Origin: Mesorhizobium sp. B2-7-2
Lineage (GTDB): Bacteria > Pseudomonadota > Alphaproteobacteria > Rhizobiales > Rhizobiaceae
Direction of reading: 5' to 3'
DNA: 48,762 nucleotides
NCBI RefSeq assembly: GCF_006440775.1
Contig: NZ_VFTZ01000034.1
Span: 1 to 48,762 of the forward strand
Part shown: positions 27,437 through 36,230 of the stretch, one piece after another
Layout: every line of letters starts with the position of its first letter
Position numbering within the stretch: the first letter of the stretch is position 1
The notes under the pieces: model-generated
The model's input: only the letters and a program-made list of their open reading frames with translations
What the model was told of the DNA's origin: nothing
The model's database searches: none
Translations under genes and position numbers: made by a program

Positions 27437-28078
27437 ATGGCGCTGGACAAGGAAGAGATGAGCGAGAAGGTGCTCGCCATTGCCGAGGTGCTGCTCAACG
27501 AGGGCGGCGCTGACAATCTGAAGGCACGCACCATCGCCGAGCAGGCCGGCATCTCGGTCGGATCCGTCTATAACCTCTTTGCCGATCTCGACGAGGTGCA
27601 CCGCGCCGTCAACATGCGGCTGCTCGACCGGCTCGGCGCGACAGGCATCGCGGCGATGGCCGATCTCGAAAGGCAAGGGGTAACCGATGTCCGGCATCGC
27701 ATCCTGGCGATGGCGGCGGCCTATGTGCGCTTCGTCGAGGCGCATCCCGGCAGCTGGCCGGCGGTGCTTGCCTTCAACCGCCGCCGCGCGACGCGGCCGG
27801 GCCCCGATGCCTATGACGCGCTGCTCGACGCGCTCTTCGACATCGTCGCCGGCGTGCTCAAGGCCGGCGATTTCGGCCTCGACGACGACCGCCGCGCGCT
27901 TGCGGCGCGGACCTTGTGGTCAAGCGTGCACGGCATCGTGACCAGCGGCTATGTGGCGAATTCGAACAGCAGGCAGGCCGAGGAGATCTGGCATCAGATC
28001 GAGCTTCTGGTCGGCGTTTTCGTCAAGGGGCTGGAACACGGCGGCGCATTCGCGCATGCTGAGACAAAGCCTGCGTAA
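27437..28078 (+). CDS. TetR/AcrR-family regulator
   Basis: 213 aa. The N-terminal helix-turn-helix is ADNLKARTIAEQAGISVGSVYNLFADLDEVHRAVN; the C-terminal ligand-binding domain is typical (helices with FVEAHPGSWPAVLAF and a closing WHQIELLVGVFVKGL). It diverges from the PspA/YiaAB pair across three TGAAC-N3-GTTCA sites and probably represses both directions. The inducer is unknown. ATG at 27437 follows AGGAAAG. Confidence 0.9.
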   Translation: MALDKEEMSEKVLAIAEVLLNEGGADNLKARTIAEQAGISVGSVYNLFADLDEVHRAVNMRLLDRLGATGIAAMADLERQGVTDVRHRILAMAAAYVRFVEAHPGSWPAVLAFNRRRATRPGPDAYDALLDALFDIVAGVLKAGDFGLDDDRRALAARTLWSSVHGIVTSGYVANSNSRQAEEIWHQIELLVGVFVKGLEHGGAFAHAETKPA

Positions 28079-28126
28079 CAGGGGCGCCGCGAATCCTTGG
28101 TGCCCGCGTGAATGGGAGTTTTGAAA

Positions 28127-28420
28127 ATGTCTTTTCTGAAAAAGCTGTTTGGCGGCGGCGGCGGTGAGGCAACGGAGGCCGGCACCGCCAAGCCGGCCAA
28201 GCAGGTCGAGCACAAGGGGTTCCTGATCAGCGCGACGCCCTACAAGGCCGAGGGCCAGTACCAGACCTGCGGCGTCGTCTCGAAGGAAGTGGACGGCGTG
28301 ATGAAGGAGCACCGCTTCATCCGCGCCGACCGCTTCGCCGGATTGGACGACGCCGTCGACATCTCGATCAAGAAGGGCATCCAGTTGGTCGACGAGCAGG
28401 GCGAGCGGATGTTCGGCTAA
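28127..28420 (+). CDS. HlyU-family protein
   Basis: 97 aa. MSFLKKLFGGGGGE leads to the conserved domain QVEHKGFLISATPYKAEGQYQTCGVVSKEV...KEHRFIRADRF and a short helical end IKKGIQLVDEQG. It belongs to the family named after Vibrio HlyU in Pfam annotations, but it has no obvious helix-turn-helix and its role in rhizobia is unknown. GGGAG eight bases before the ATG at 28127 selects this start over one five codons earlier. Its stop directly abuts the pnkp stop on the other strand. Confidence 0.8.
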   Translation: MSFLKKLFGGGGGEATEAGTAKPAKQVEHKGFLISATPYKAEGQYQTCGVVSKEVDGVMKEHRFIRADRFAGLDDAVDISIKKGIQLVDEQGERMFG

Positions 28421-30994
28421 TTAGAGCCGCGGATCGATCGGTTCGCTCTCCAGAGCCAGTACAGCGAAGACACATTCGTGGACTCGCCGCAGCGGCTGTC
28501 TCGCGACAAACCGCTTCAACGCCTCGTGACCGAGCGCGAACTCACTGAGCGCCAGGTTCCGTTTGCCGCCCAGATGCCGTTCCCGCAGCCGGACAAGGTT
28601 ATCCGGGGTGTCATATTCGGGGCCGTAGATCATGCGCAGATATTCTCGGCCGCGTACCTTGAGCGCCGGCTGGATGAGGCCCTTCTTGCCGCGGCTAATG
28701 AAATCCCGCGGCTTGACCACCATGCCTTCGCCGCCTGAAGCGATCAGCATCTCCCACCAGGCGGCGGCCTCCGTGCAGGCGCCAGCATCGGCCAGATCGA
28801 CGCTGCGCCATCTGGTGTGCACGACGACGCCTTCCGCGGCGAGGCGATCGGCCAGCGACATATGCCAGATGTGGTCGTGGTCGAACCAGACACGGCCCTC
28901 GCTGGCCAGCAGATGGAAAGGTGCCGCCCTGAGATCATCGACGCTCGAAACCGGCCAGACATAGGGCGACCAGGCGCCGGCGTATTTGCCCGCGCGCACG
29001 ACCCGATCGGCGAACCGTGCGCTCAGATCCATCACGTCGACGCCTCGCGCCTTCGCTCTCTCCAAGGCATCGCGACCGAGCCGCAGACCGGCCGCGGACG
29101 ATGCCGCCACTGGTTCGTACTGACTTTCGATGAGGCTGCGTGCCTTGGCCGACCAGGGCATGATTTCGGCGTCGAGCAGCAGCCAGTCGGTTTTCAGTTC
29201 CTCCCAGAGGCCAGCGGCATCGACGCTTGCGCGAAGCCGAGCGAGCAGGCCTTCCGTCATGGCGTTGTCGCCGAAGAAGGAACGCCCTGTCCGGGTCCAT
29301 ATTGCGCCGGTCTCGCCGCCCGAAACGCCGAAGCGGCTCAGCGCCGCCTGCGCGGTCCGGCACAGTGCGACGATCGCCCGCGAACCCATGTGCTTTTGTT
29401 CGCACACGACCTCGGCTACGCCGCGCTCGCGAAAATAGGCAAAAGCCTCTTCCGGGCGTTCAAGCCAGTCGGGGTGTCCGCTAGTCTCGGACGGCGACAT
29501 CGTCGGCGGCAGGTACACCAGCCACTGGGGCGCTATGGCGAAACGGCTCATGGCCTCTAGGGCGGCCGCCGCATTTTCCTCGGCCACGACGATCCGGCCT
29601 TTCAGCTCGGTCTCGATCCAACGGCGGCCGGAAACATCTTCGATATCGAGCACACCATCGGCATCGGCCTGTGCCGATTTCTCCATATTCGATGCACCAA
29701 GCGGGCGTATGGGTTTCGACCATGTTCGGATTGCCGGCACCTCAACCAGCTCGCGTTCTGGCCAGCGCAGGGCCGTCAGCTTACCGCCGAACACACAGCC
29801 GGTATCGATGCACAGGGTGTTGTTGACCCATTCGGCCATCAGCATCGGCGTATGGCCATAGATTACTGCCGTCTTGCCGCGATAGGCGGCTGCCCAGTCG
29901 GCCCGCACCGGCAGGCCGAATTCGTCGATCTCGCCGGTCGTCTCCCCATAGAGTGCGAATTCGCGCACGGCGCCCGAGCCTCGCCCGATCATCTCTTCCT
30001 TGAGGCCGGCATGGGCGATCGCAAGCCGACCGCCGTCCAGCCAGACATGACTGCGCAGATTGTCGAGGAAGGCCGGCAGCGCTTCCTTCAGCCCACGATC
30101 CTGAGCCTCCAGCTGGTCGATGGTTTGCTGGAGTCCGTGAGCGATCGTGACCTTGCGGCCTTCCAGCCAACGGCTGAGCTTGCGTTCGTGATTGCCTTGG
30201 ACGCAGTAGGCGGTGCCGGCGGCGACCATGCTCATGGCGATGCGCAGCACATCGGGCGTGTTGGGACCGCGGTCGACGAGATCGCCGACAAAGACAAGCT
30301 TGCGGCCATTTGGGGGAGTGACGGCAACGGTTCGCTCGCCGCGATCCTGCGACCAGACGACCTCATACCCGAGTTGACCAAGCAAGGCTTGCAACTCATC
30401 GGCGCAACCATGCACGTCGCCGATGATGTCGAACGGGCCGGTATCGTGACGCTTGTCGGTCCAGAGCGGCTGGCGCGAGATTTTGGCGGCCTCAATACTG
30501 GCTTCGCTGGTGAGCTTCCAGACCTGGCGAAAGCCCTCCCGCTGCAGGCCGCCAAGGCCCTTGCGGATTTCGCTGGTCATGCGTTGGGGGACGCCCGCGC
30601 CGAAAGGGCGATCCGGGCGCGCCGCGTTGCGCGCAACGCAGATGTCGACACCGGGGTCGAGGAGGATGGCGACCGGCAAGGCGTGCCATTTGCGGGCCAG
30701 TTCGATCCATGCCTTGCGATCCGCGGGCCTCACATTGGTAGCGTCCACCACAGCCAGCTTGCGATGCTTTAGCCGTTTGCCGATGATGTCGCGCATCAGC
30801 TCGAAGGCGTCGGCCGAAACATCCTGATTGGTTTCGTCATCGGAGACGAGTCCACGGCATCGGTCAGACGAGATGATCTCGGTCGGCAGGAAATGCCTGG
30901 CGGCGAAAGTCGACTTACCGGACCCGGTCGAGCCGATCAGCACGACCAGTGCGAAATCCGGAATTTCCAAATTGGTGTTGTCGACTTCCCTCAT
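28421..30994 (-). CDS. pnkp: Bacterial polynucleotide kinase-phosphatase-ligase Pnkp
   Basis: 857 aa, three modules in the known order. Kinase (about 1-175): P-loop IGSTGSGKSTFA (21-31) and the substrate block ISSDRCRGLV (41-50). Phosphatase (about 187-420): calcineurin-type metal motifs DIIGDVHGC (189-197), FVGDLVDRG (235-243), GNHE (267-270) and YGHTP (379-383). Ligase-like adenylyltransferase (about 455-857): motif I EQKHMGSRA with lysine 534. Together with Hen1 it repairs RNA broken by ribotoxins: it heals and seals ends. Its ATG overlaps the hen1 stop (ATGA), so the two are cotranscribed. Confidence 0.93.
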   Translation of the reverse strand: MREVDNTNLEIPDFALVVLIGSTGSGKSTFAARHFLPTEIISSDRCRGLVSDDETNQDVSADAFELMRDIIGKRLKHRKLAVVDATNVRPADRKAWIELARKWHALPVAILLDPGVDICVARNAARPDRPFGAGVPQRMTSEIRKGLGGLQREGFRQVWKLTSEASIEAAKISRQPLWTDKRHDTGPFDIIGDVHGCADELQALLGQLGYEVVWSQDRGERTVAVTPPNGRKLVFVGDLVDRGPNTPDVLRIAMSMVAAGTAYCVQGNHERKLSRWLEGRKVTIAHGLQQTIDQLEAQDRGLKEALPAFLDNLRSHVWLDGGRLAIAHAGLKEEMIGRGSGAVREFALYGETTGEIDEFGLPVRADWAAAYRGKTAVIYGHTPMLMAEWVNNTLCIDTGCVFGGKLTALRWPERELVEVPAIRTWSKPIRPLGASNMEKSAQADADGVLDIEDVSGRRWIETELKGRIVVAEENAAAALEAMSRFAIAPQWLVYLPPTMSPSETSGHPDWLERPEEAFAYFRERGVAEVVCEQKHMGSRAIVALCRTAQAALSRFGVSGGETGAIWTRTGRSFFGDNAMTEGLLARLRASVDAAGLWEELKTDWLLLDAEIMPWSAKARSLIESQYEPVAASSAAGLRLGRDALERAKARGVDVMDLSARFADRVVRAGKYAGAWSPYVWPVSSVDDLRAAPFHLLASEGRVWFDHDHIWHMSLADRLAAEGVVVHTRWRSVDLADAGACTEAAAWWEMLIASGGEGMVVKPRDFISRGKKGLIQPALKVRGREYLRMIYGPEYDTPDNLVRLRERHLGGKRNLALSEFALGHEALKRFVARQPLRRVHECVFAVLALESEPIDPRL

Positions 30995-32373
30995 CGCGTG
31001 AACACCGCCATCTGTGTAGGCGCGCCCAGCTTGGCATCCTCAGCCCCTATGCCACTGATTTCAGCGGCGTAGCCGTATGTCTCGCCTATTCTAGCCGTCC
31101 AGGTTTTGAATTCGGGGCGGCTCCACTCGAAGCGATGATCCGGATGACGGAAAGTGCCTGGGGGCAGACTGCGGAAAAGCGCATTATAATCCGCATTGGG
31201 CGTGGTCACGATAATGGTCTTTGGAGCGGTTTCGCCAAAGACAATCCGCTCGACTAAAGGCAGCCTGTCTTGGTCGAGATGTTCGACGACCTCGACCAAG
31301 ACAGCGACGTCTGCTTCGGCCCAGCGACTGTCCCGGTAAGTCAACGAACCATGCAGCAGCGTGACGCGCCCTTCCGGCGGGCCGCCCGCTTCATTCAGTC
31401 TCAGCCGCCTTGCCGCCCATTCGAGCTCGCGGACCGCGGGGTCCAAGCCGAACAGTTTTTGGACCCACCGCTCGCGCATCAGTCGGTCGAGCAGCTTACC
31501 TTCACCGCAGCCCAGATCCGCGACAACTTTCCCGCCACTCGCGCGAATGGCTTCGACGACTGCATCCAGGCGCCGGTCGTGCAGCCGGATGGGCGCCTCG
31601 AGCGTTTCCTCGGGCGAGCTGCGGGTTTCAACTGGCGTCTCCGCTGCCGCGGTTTCAGGCACCAGTCGCGCCAGGGCCGCGCGGGCCAAAACCGATCGGT
31701 TGCGCAAATAGCGGCGCGCGATCAGCTCCTTGGCGGGGTGGTGCTCCAGCCATCCCGCGCCCTTGGACAGCAGCTTGTCGACCTCGTCTTCGCCGACCCA
31801 ATAATGTTTGGCGTCGTCCATCACCGGGATTAGGACGTAGAGGTGGTTGAGCAGATTGCTCAGCCGGCCGAGGCCGGACAATTTCAGATGGCTGTAACGC
31901 GGTCCCACCGAACTGGAGCCGATGGCTTCGATTGGGGTCAGCTCGAGAGTCCAGCCCAGCGGTTCGAACAGCTGCCGCACTATCGCCTCGCCGCCGCGCA
32001 TCGGCAAGGGCGCCACGACAGCTTCCAGCGGCAGGTCGCTTTCGGCGAGTTGCGGGCGTTCCTTGGAGATGCCGCTCATTGCCGTTCGGAACATCTTGTT
32101 GAGCGCCACGGATAGAAAGGAAGACGCCGCGTAAGGCCTGTCGTTCACATATTGATCCAGCAATCCGTCCGCCCGACCCTTGCCCCTCACCAATCCAACG
32201 GGGTCGACGTCGAGCAGAAGTGCGGCTTCGCACCGCGCCTCGCTGGCCTCGGGATAGAACAACCATGCCTTGCCGAAAGAGAGGTCGGTCTCATGCAGGC
32301 GCTCGGGGTGCTTGTGCAGCAGGAAGCCGAGATCGGTAGCCGGATGATGGGTGGTGGCGATTGAAAGGAACAT
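30991..32373 (-). CDS. hen1: 3'-terminal RNA ribose 2'-O-methyltransferase Hen1
   Basis: 460 aa. The N-terminal half (MFLSIATTHHPATDLGFLLHK..., ending near residue 240) is the bacterial Hen1 domain that activates the Pnkp ligase. The C-terminal methyltransferase has the SAM motif VADLGCGEGKLL (284-295) and the manganese ligands EVVEHL (Glu361, Glu364, His365), with TPNADYN (391-397) typical of Hen1. It methylates the 2'-OH of the broken 3' end before sealing, so the junction resists a second cut. First gene of the operon with pnkp; no SD is clear at its start. Confidence 0.93.
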   Translation of the reverse strand: MFLSIATTHHPATDLGFLLHKHPERLHETDLSFGKAWLFYPEASEARCEAALLLDVDPVGLVRGKGRADGLLDQYVNDRPYAASSFLSVALNKMFRTAMSGISKERPQLAESDLPLEAVVAPLPMRGGEAIVRQLFEPLGWTLELTPIEAIGSSSVGPRYSHLKLSGLGRLSNLLNHLYVLIPVMDDAKHYWVGEDEVDKLLSKGAGWLEHHPAKELIARRYLRNRSVLARAALARLVPETAAAETPVETRSSPEETLEAPIRLHDRRLDAVVEAIRASGGKVVADLGCGEGKLLDRLMRERWVQKLFGLDPAVRELEWAARRLRLNEAGGPPEGRVTLLHGSLTYRDSRWAEADVAVLVEVVEHLDQDRLPLVERIVFGETAPKTIIVTTPNADYNALFRSLPPGTFRHPDHRFEWSRPEFKTWTARIGETYGYAAEISGIGAEDAKLGAPTQMAVFTR

Positions 32374-32428
32374 TGGCGAGCGATAACGCAGCCCGAGGGG
32401 ATAACCAATGGTGCCACCAAGTTATTTC

Positions 32429-32447
32429 CACTTCCTTCCGGGAAGTG
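32429..32447. other. Hairpin upstream of hen1
   Basis: CACTTCC-TTCCG-GGAAGTG lies in the 157-bp gap between the BKACE stop and the hen1 start. It is not followed by a T-run. It may be a weak terminator for BKACE or a 5' leader structure of hen1-pnkp. Confidence 0.4.
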
Positions 32448-32530
32448 CAAAGAAACCGGTTGGTACCTGTGAGCAGCAGTATTTCCAAACAAAAAGCCAG
32501 GCGGCGAAACTATGGAATTTGGATTAGCGC

Positions 32531-33463
32531 TCAGAACGCGACCTTGTCGCCGCCCTTGAGCTGGAGGATCTGCCGCGCTTCGTCGGGCGTGGCGATCGAG
32601 GCGCCGAGGCCTTCGATGATCTGGCGCACCTTGGTCACCTGTTCGGCACTGGAGCGGGCGAGCCTGCCCTTGCCGATCCATAGCGAATCCTCCAGGCCGA
32701 CCCGCACATTGCCGCCCAGCGCAATCGCCTGCGTAGCGATCGGTAGTTGGTGGCGGCCGGCGCCCAGCACCGACCAGTGATAGTCGTTGCCGAACAGGCG
32801 GTCGGCCGTGCGCTTCATATGGGCGACGTCTTCCGGGTGGGTGCCGATGCCGCCCAGGATGCCGAACACGCTCTGGACGAAGAACGGCGCCTTGACCAGG
32901 CCGCGCTCGACGAAATGCGCCAGCGTGTAGAGGTGGCCGATGTCGTAGCACTCGATCTCGAAGCGCGTGTCGTTGTCAGCGCAAGTGCGCAAGATGTGCT
33001 CGATGTCGCCGAAGGTGTTGCGGAAGATGCGGTCGCGCGAGGATTCCAGATAGGGCCGCTCCCAGTCATGCTCGAATGTCTTGAAGCGCTCCAGCATCGG
33101 GAACAGCGCGAAATTCATCGAGCCCATGTTGAGCGACGCGACTTCGGGCGCGAACACCTTGGCCGGCCTGACGCGCTCCTCCACGCTCATCGTCGCCGCA
33201 CCCCCGGTGGTGATGTTGACGACGCAGTTGGAGCGCTGCTTGATGACTTGCAGGAACGGGGCGAAGGCCTCGGTCGACTGGTCTGGGCGCCCGTCGACCG
33301 GGTTGCGGGCGTGAAGGTGGACGATCGCGGCACCCGCTTCGGCCGCCTCGATCGCGGCTGTCGCGATCTCCTCAGCCGTCACCGGCAAATGCGGCGACAT
33401 TGACGGCGTATGAATCGAGCCTGTGACTGCGCAGGTGATGATGATGTTGTTCTGGTTCGCCAC
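32531..33463 (-). CDS. BKACE-family (3-keto-5-aminohexanoate cleavage-type) enzyme
   Basis: 310 aa. IIITCAVTGSIHTPSMSPHLPVTAEEIA and AGAAIVHLHARNPVDGRP (zinc-binding His49 and His51) mark the beta-keto acid cleavage enzyme family, which splits a beta-keto acid with acetyl-CoA to acetoacetate and a CoA ester. SVFGILGGIGTHPEDVAHMK and NVRVGLEDSLWIGKGRLA are further family blocks. The exact substrate is not predictable. The start is a GTG at 33463. Just upstream is a decayed ABC permease end, so the gene may once have closed an uptake operon. Confidence 0.9.
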   Translation of the reverse strand: MANQNNIIITCAVTGSIHTPSMSPHLPVTAEEIATAAIEAAEAGAAIVHLHARNPVDGRPDQSTEAFAPFLQVIKQRSNCVVNITTGGAATMSVEERVRPAKVFAPEVASLNMGSMNFALFPMLERFKTFEHDWERPYLESSRDRIFRNTFGDIEHILRTCADNDTRFEIECYDIGHLYTLAHFVERGLVKAPFFVQSVFGILGGIGTHPEDVAHMKRTADRLFGNDYHWSVLGAGRHQLPIATQAIALGGNVRVGLEDSLWIGKGRLARSSAEQVTKVRQIIEGLGASIATPDEARQILQLKGGDKVAF

Positions 33464-33495
33464 TTTGATGTCCTGACTTCGTTGTTGGACTGCGC

Positions 33496-33711
33496 CTATC
33501 TGACCGCGCCTTGCGTGATGCCGGAAACGAACTGCTTCGACAACACGATGTAGAGCAAGCTAATCGGCAGCGCCGCCAGTGTCAGCCCGGTGAACAGCAC
33601 CCCCCAGTCGGTGGTGAATTCGTCGACGAACACGGTCAGCCCTTGCGACAGTGTCTTCAAATTGTCGGAGGTGATCAGGACCAGGGGGAAGAAAGAGTCG
33701 TTCCAGCTGTT
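33496..33711 (-). pseudogene. C-terminal remnant of a carbohydrate ABC permease
   Basis: About 71 codons encode WNDSFFPLVLITSDNLKTLSQGLT and ALPISLLYIVLSKQFVSGITQGAVR, the last membrane helices and tail of a MalG-type sugar permease (normally about 280 aa). The conserved EAA loop and everything before are missing; upstream bases (33712-33840) code for nothing related. No other transporter gene is nearby. It stops 32 bp before the BKACE gene on the same strand. I read it as a deletion scar. Confidence 0.75.
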
Positions 33712-33841
33712 TGCGCAGGCGGCGGGCGGATCGCTTTCGGCAGAGCAGGATATCGGATCGCGCCCGGCGCCGCGAGGCTGATCCTGCGCGAGGACCGCCA
33801 TCCAGCCGTGGCGCTGCCGCCGCTGCAGCGGGGCGAAAATG

Positions 33842-33873
33842 CAAAAAGAGGCGGGCGCTGATCGGCGCCCGCC
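33842..33873 (-). terminator. azoR intrinsic terminator
   Basis: On the minus strand GGCGGGCGC-N6-GCGCCCGCC is followed by TCTTTTT. It lies 20 bp after the azoR-like stop. Confidence 0.88.
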
Positions 33874-33893
33874 TTCTTGGTTTCCAGATATAA

Positions 33894-34532
33894 TCAGGCC
33901 GCGACTGCAGCCCGATCCGCATTGGCGGCAGCGATCGAGTCGACCTTGGCGGTGGCTTTGGCAAGCGCCGCCGCGACGGCGTCGGCGCCCATGCCGACGC
34001 CTTCGACGCGGATGACTTCGACATCGGTCATGCCGAGGAAGCCGAGCACGCTGCGCAGATAGGGAATCGCATGGTCCATCTGAACCGCGGCGCCTTCGGA
34101 ATAGATGCCGCCGGAAGCGAGCACGATATAGACCTTCTTGCCGTTGACGAGGCCCTTCGGGCCGCCTTCGCCATAGGCAAAGGTCTTGCCGGAGCGGGCG
34201 ACATGGTCGACCCAGGACTTCAATGTCGAGGAGATATTGAAGTTGATGAAACCTGTCGCGAGGATCACGGTGTCGGCAGCGAAAAGCTCGTCGAGCACGG
34301 CGTCGGAAACGCCGACGACCTCGGCCTGGCGCGGCGTGCGCGCTTCGGCCGGCGTGTAGATGCCGGTGGCGTAATCAGGGTCGATATGCGGCAGCGGATT
34401 GGCGACAAGATCGCGCACGACAAGCGTGTTGGCCGGATCGGCGGCAGCGAGCTTCCGGGCAAGATCGGTGGCGACGCGGGTCGAGTGCGAAGCGTCGCCG
34501 CGCGGGCTGGAGGTGACGAGAAGAATAGACAT
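33894..34532 (-). CDS. azoR: FMN-dependent NADH-azoreductase-like oxidoreductase
   Basis: 212 aa. ILLVTSSPRGDASHSTRVATDLARKL binds the FMN phosphate, and TVILATGFINFNISSTLKSWVDHVARSGKTFAYGEGGPKGLVNGKKVYIVLASGGIYSEG is the flavodoxin-like core of AzoR, which reduces azo and quinone compounds with NADH in the cytosol. It diverges from a LysR gene with a T-N11-A box between. Start at 34532 after AAGGGGA; the longer frame into the intergenic region was rejected. Physiological substrates are probably quinones; that is family knowledge. Confidence 0.87.
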   Translation of the reverse strand: MSILLVTSSPRGDASHSTRVATDLARKLAAADPANTLVVRDLVANPLPHIDPDYATGIYTPAEARTPRQAEVVGVSDAVLDELFAADTVILATGFINFNISSTLKSWVDHVARSGKTFAYGEGGPKGLVNGKKVYIVLASGGIYSEGAAVQMDHAIPYLRSVLGFLGMTDVEVIRVEGVGMGADAVAAALAKATAKVDSIAAANADRAAVAA

Positions 34533-34604
34533 GGCGGTGTCCCCTTGGGGTTGGATTGAAACTTTCCACGCCAATATGGGATTGCCGCTCCATCTGGATA
34601 ACTG

Positions 34605-34619
34605 GTATAATATGCATAC
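34605..34619. promoter_or_regulatory. Candidate LysR box (T-N11-A)
   Basis: GTAT-AATATGC-ATAC, 15 bp, between azoR and the LysR gene, 73 bp upstream of azoR and 15 bp before the LysR ATG. Confidence 0.5.
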
Positions 34620-34633
34620 AATCAATCAATAAA

Positions 34634-35596
34634 ATGGATGGGATGCGCATGCAGCCGAACCCAACATTGGATCAGCTCCAAATCCTGGTAGCGGTGGCCG
34701 ATACCGGCAGCTTCTCGGCCGCGGGACGCAAGCTCAACCGGGCGCAGTCGGTGGTGAGCTACGGCGTCGCCAATCTCGAAGCACAGCTCGGCCTGAAACT
34801 GTTCGAACGCGAAGGCGTGCGCGAGCCGCAACTGACCGATGTCGGCAAGGCGATGCTCGAGGATGCGCGGCGCATGATCGGCGTGCTGCATCGCATCCGC
34901 TCGCGCGCCGACGGCTACCGGCAAGGGCTGGAGGCGGAAGTGACGGTGTCGGTCGACGTGGCGCTGCCTTCACCGGCACTGGTGCGCGTGCTCAAGGCCT
35001 TCGAGGCCCAGTTCCCGGCGGTGATGCTGAGGCTTTATATCGGCTCGCTCGGCCTGATCGTCGACCAAGTCCTCAACGGCCAGTCGGATCTCGGCTTCGG
35101 CGGCCTGCACGGCGATGCCGACGTCAATCTGCTGCGCATAGGCTTCACTTCGATGGTGCCTGCGGCGGCCCCCGATCACCCATTGGCCAAACTACCGAAG
35201 CCGGTTGCCGTCGAGGATCTGCGCGAGCATATCCAGCTCGTCGTCTCCGACCAGTCGGAGCGGACGCGCGGGCGCGACTACGGCGTGTTTGCCTATCGGA
35301 CCTGGCGATTGACGGACGTGCGCACCAAGCATGCCTTGATGCGCGAAGGTCTCGGCTGGGGCGGTCTGCCGCGCTGGCTGATCGCCGACGATCTTGCCAG
35401 CGGCCGGCTGGTCGAGCTCGAACTGGAGCCGTATCGCGAGGTGCGCTCGCCGCTTTATGCCATGCACCGCACCGACCGCAGCCCCAAGCCGGCGGCATCC
35501 TGGCTGATCGACGAGTTCAAGCGGCAGCTCGGCTGCTTCAACGAGATGGAGCCGGGCGTTTGGACGGAGGAGGAGCCGGAGACAAGCCGTCCATGA
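34634..35596 (+). CDS. LysR-family transcriptional regulator
   Basis: 320 aa. Helix-turn-helix: ILVAVADTGSFSAAGRKLNRAQSVVSYGVANLEAQLGLKLFEREG; substrate-binding domain from EVTVSVDVALPSPALVRVLKAFEAQF. It diverges from azoR and probably controls it in response to a quinone-type or oxidative signal, as seen for many LysR/AzoR pairs. In-frame ATGs lie at 34634, 34643 and 34649; no clear SD separates them. Its last 59 bp overlap the convergent TetR gene. Confidence 0.88.
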   Translation: MDGMRMQPNPTLDQLQILVAVADTGSFSAAGRKLNRAQSVVSYGVANLEAQLGLKLFEREGVREPQLTDVGKAMLEDARRMIGVLHRIRSRADGYRQGLEAEVTVSVDVALPSPALVRVLKAFEAQFPAVMLRLYIGSLGLIVDQVLNGQSDLGFGGLHGDADVNLLRIGFTSMVPAAAPDHPLAKLPKPVAVEDLREHIQLVVSDQSERTRGRDYGVFAYRTWRLTDVRTKHALMREGLGWGGLPRWLIADDLASGRLVELELEPYREVRSPLYAMHRTDRSPKPAASWLIDEFKRQLGCFNEMEPGVWTEEEPETSRP

Positions 35597-36164
35597 GCGC
35601 GATCAGTACCGCGCGGTAATCCTCGCCGGACGCGCCGGCCTCGATGGCTAAAGCGGCCCGATCGAAGGCGGCCGCCAGCAAAGCGGTCAGCGCCTCGACC
35701 GGCAATCTGATCATTGCTTGCGCGCGCATCGCGGCGACCAGGCCTTCGCGCAACGAGCGGTTGCCGTGGCGGTTGTCGATCTCGTCCATCGCGGCGCGGC
35801 CGAGCACGGCCGGCCCGTCGAGCAGCAGGAGACGCGTGCGGCCGGGCGCTCGCATTGCCTTGAGATAGGCGTCCGAGCCTGCGATCAGCGCGTCACGCGC
35901 GGATAGCGAGGGCGGCGAGGCATGGTCGATCTCGCCCGCCACGGCCGCTGCTTCCTGCTCGACGACCGCCGCGAACAGCGCCTGCTTGTCGGCGAAGTGA
36001 TGATAGAGCGCGCCGCGCGTCACGCCGGCCTCGGCGACGATCTCCGGCGTGCCGGTCTCGGCATAGGAATTTTCCGTAAACAGCTTTCGCGCCGCTCGGA
36101 TCAGATCGGCGCGCGTCGCCTCGGTGCGGTCGCGATTGGAGCGGCGTTCGGACTCTTGTTGCAT
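35538..36164 (-). CDS. TetR-family regulator
   Basis: 208 aa. Helix-turn-helix ARKLFTENSYAETGTPEIVAEAGVTRGALYHHFADKQALFAAVVEQE with the typical GALYHHF recognition helix; the C-terminal domain is of the TetR_C type with ARDALIAGSDAYLKAM. A 17-bp operator begins one base before its ATG (36165) and a second lies 12 bp further, so it is very probably autoregulated and represses the divergent VOC gene. The end overlaps the convergent LysR gene by 59 bp. The frame is open for 155 codons upstream, but homology starts at 36164. Confidence 0.9.
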   Translation of the reverse strand: MQQESERRSNRDRTEATRADLIRAARKLFTENSYAETGTPEIVAEAGVTRGALYHHFADKQALFAAVVEQEAAAVAGEIDHASPPSLSARDALIAGSDAYLKAMRAPGRTRLLLLDGPAVLGRAAMDEIDNRHGNRSLREGLVAAMRAQAMIRLPVEALTALLAAAFDRAALAIEAGASGEDYRAVLIALMDGLSPAPPPSKRPAPSR

Positions 36165-36209
36165 ACATGCAGCCTGTATGTTATTTGAATTTACATACAG
36201 ACTGTATGT
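36165..36209. promoter_or_regulatory. Paired TetR operators
   Basis: ACATGCAGCCTGTATGT (36165-36181) and the perfect ACATACAGACTGTATGT (36193-36209), centres 28 bp apart. The first abuts the TetR start codon. Consensus ACATRCAG-N-CTGTATGT. Confidence 0.7.
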
Positions 36210-36230
36210 TGGATGAGAGGAGAAGGAAAG

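Noticed and set aside
32374..32530. Sigma-54 promoter before hen1 (as for some RNA-repair operons)
   Set aside because: TGGCAC is present but the GG-N10-GC spacing is not.
33712..33861. Plus-strand fragment beside the permease remnant
   Set aside because: Frame encodes GRAGYRIAPGAARLILRE but matches nothing I recognise; too short and in a decayed region.
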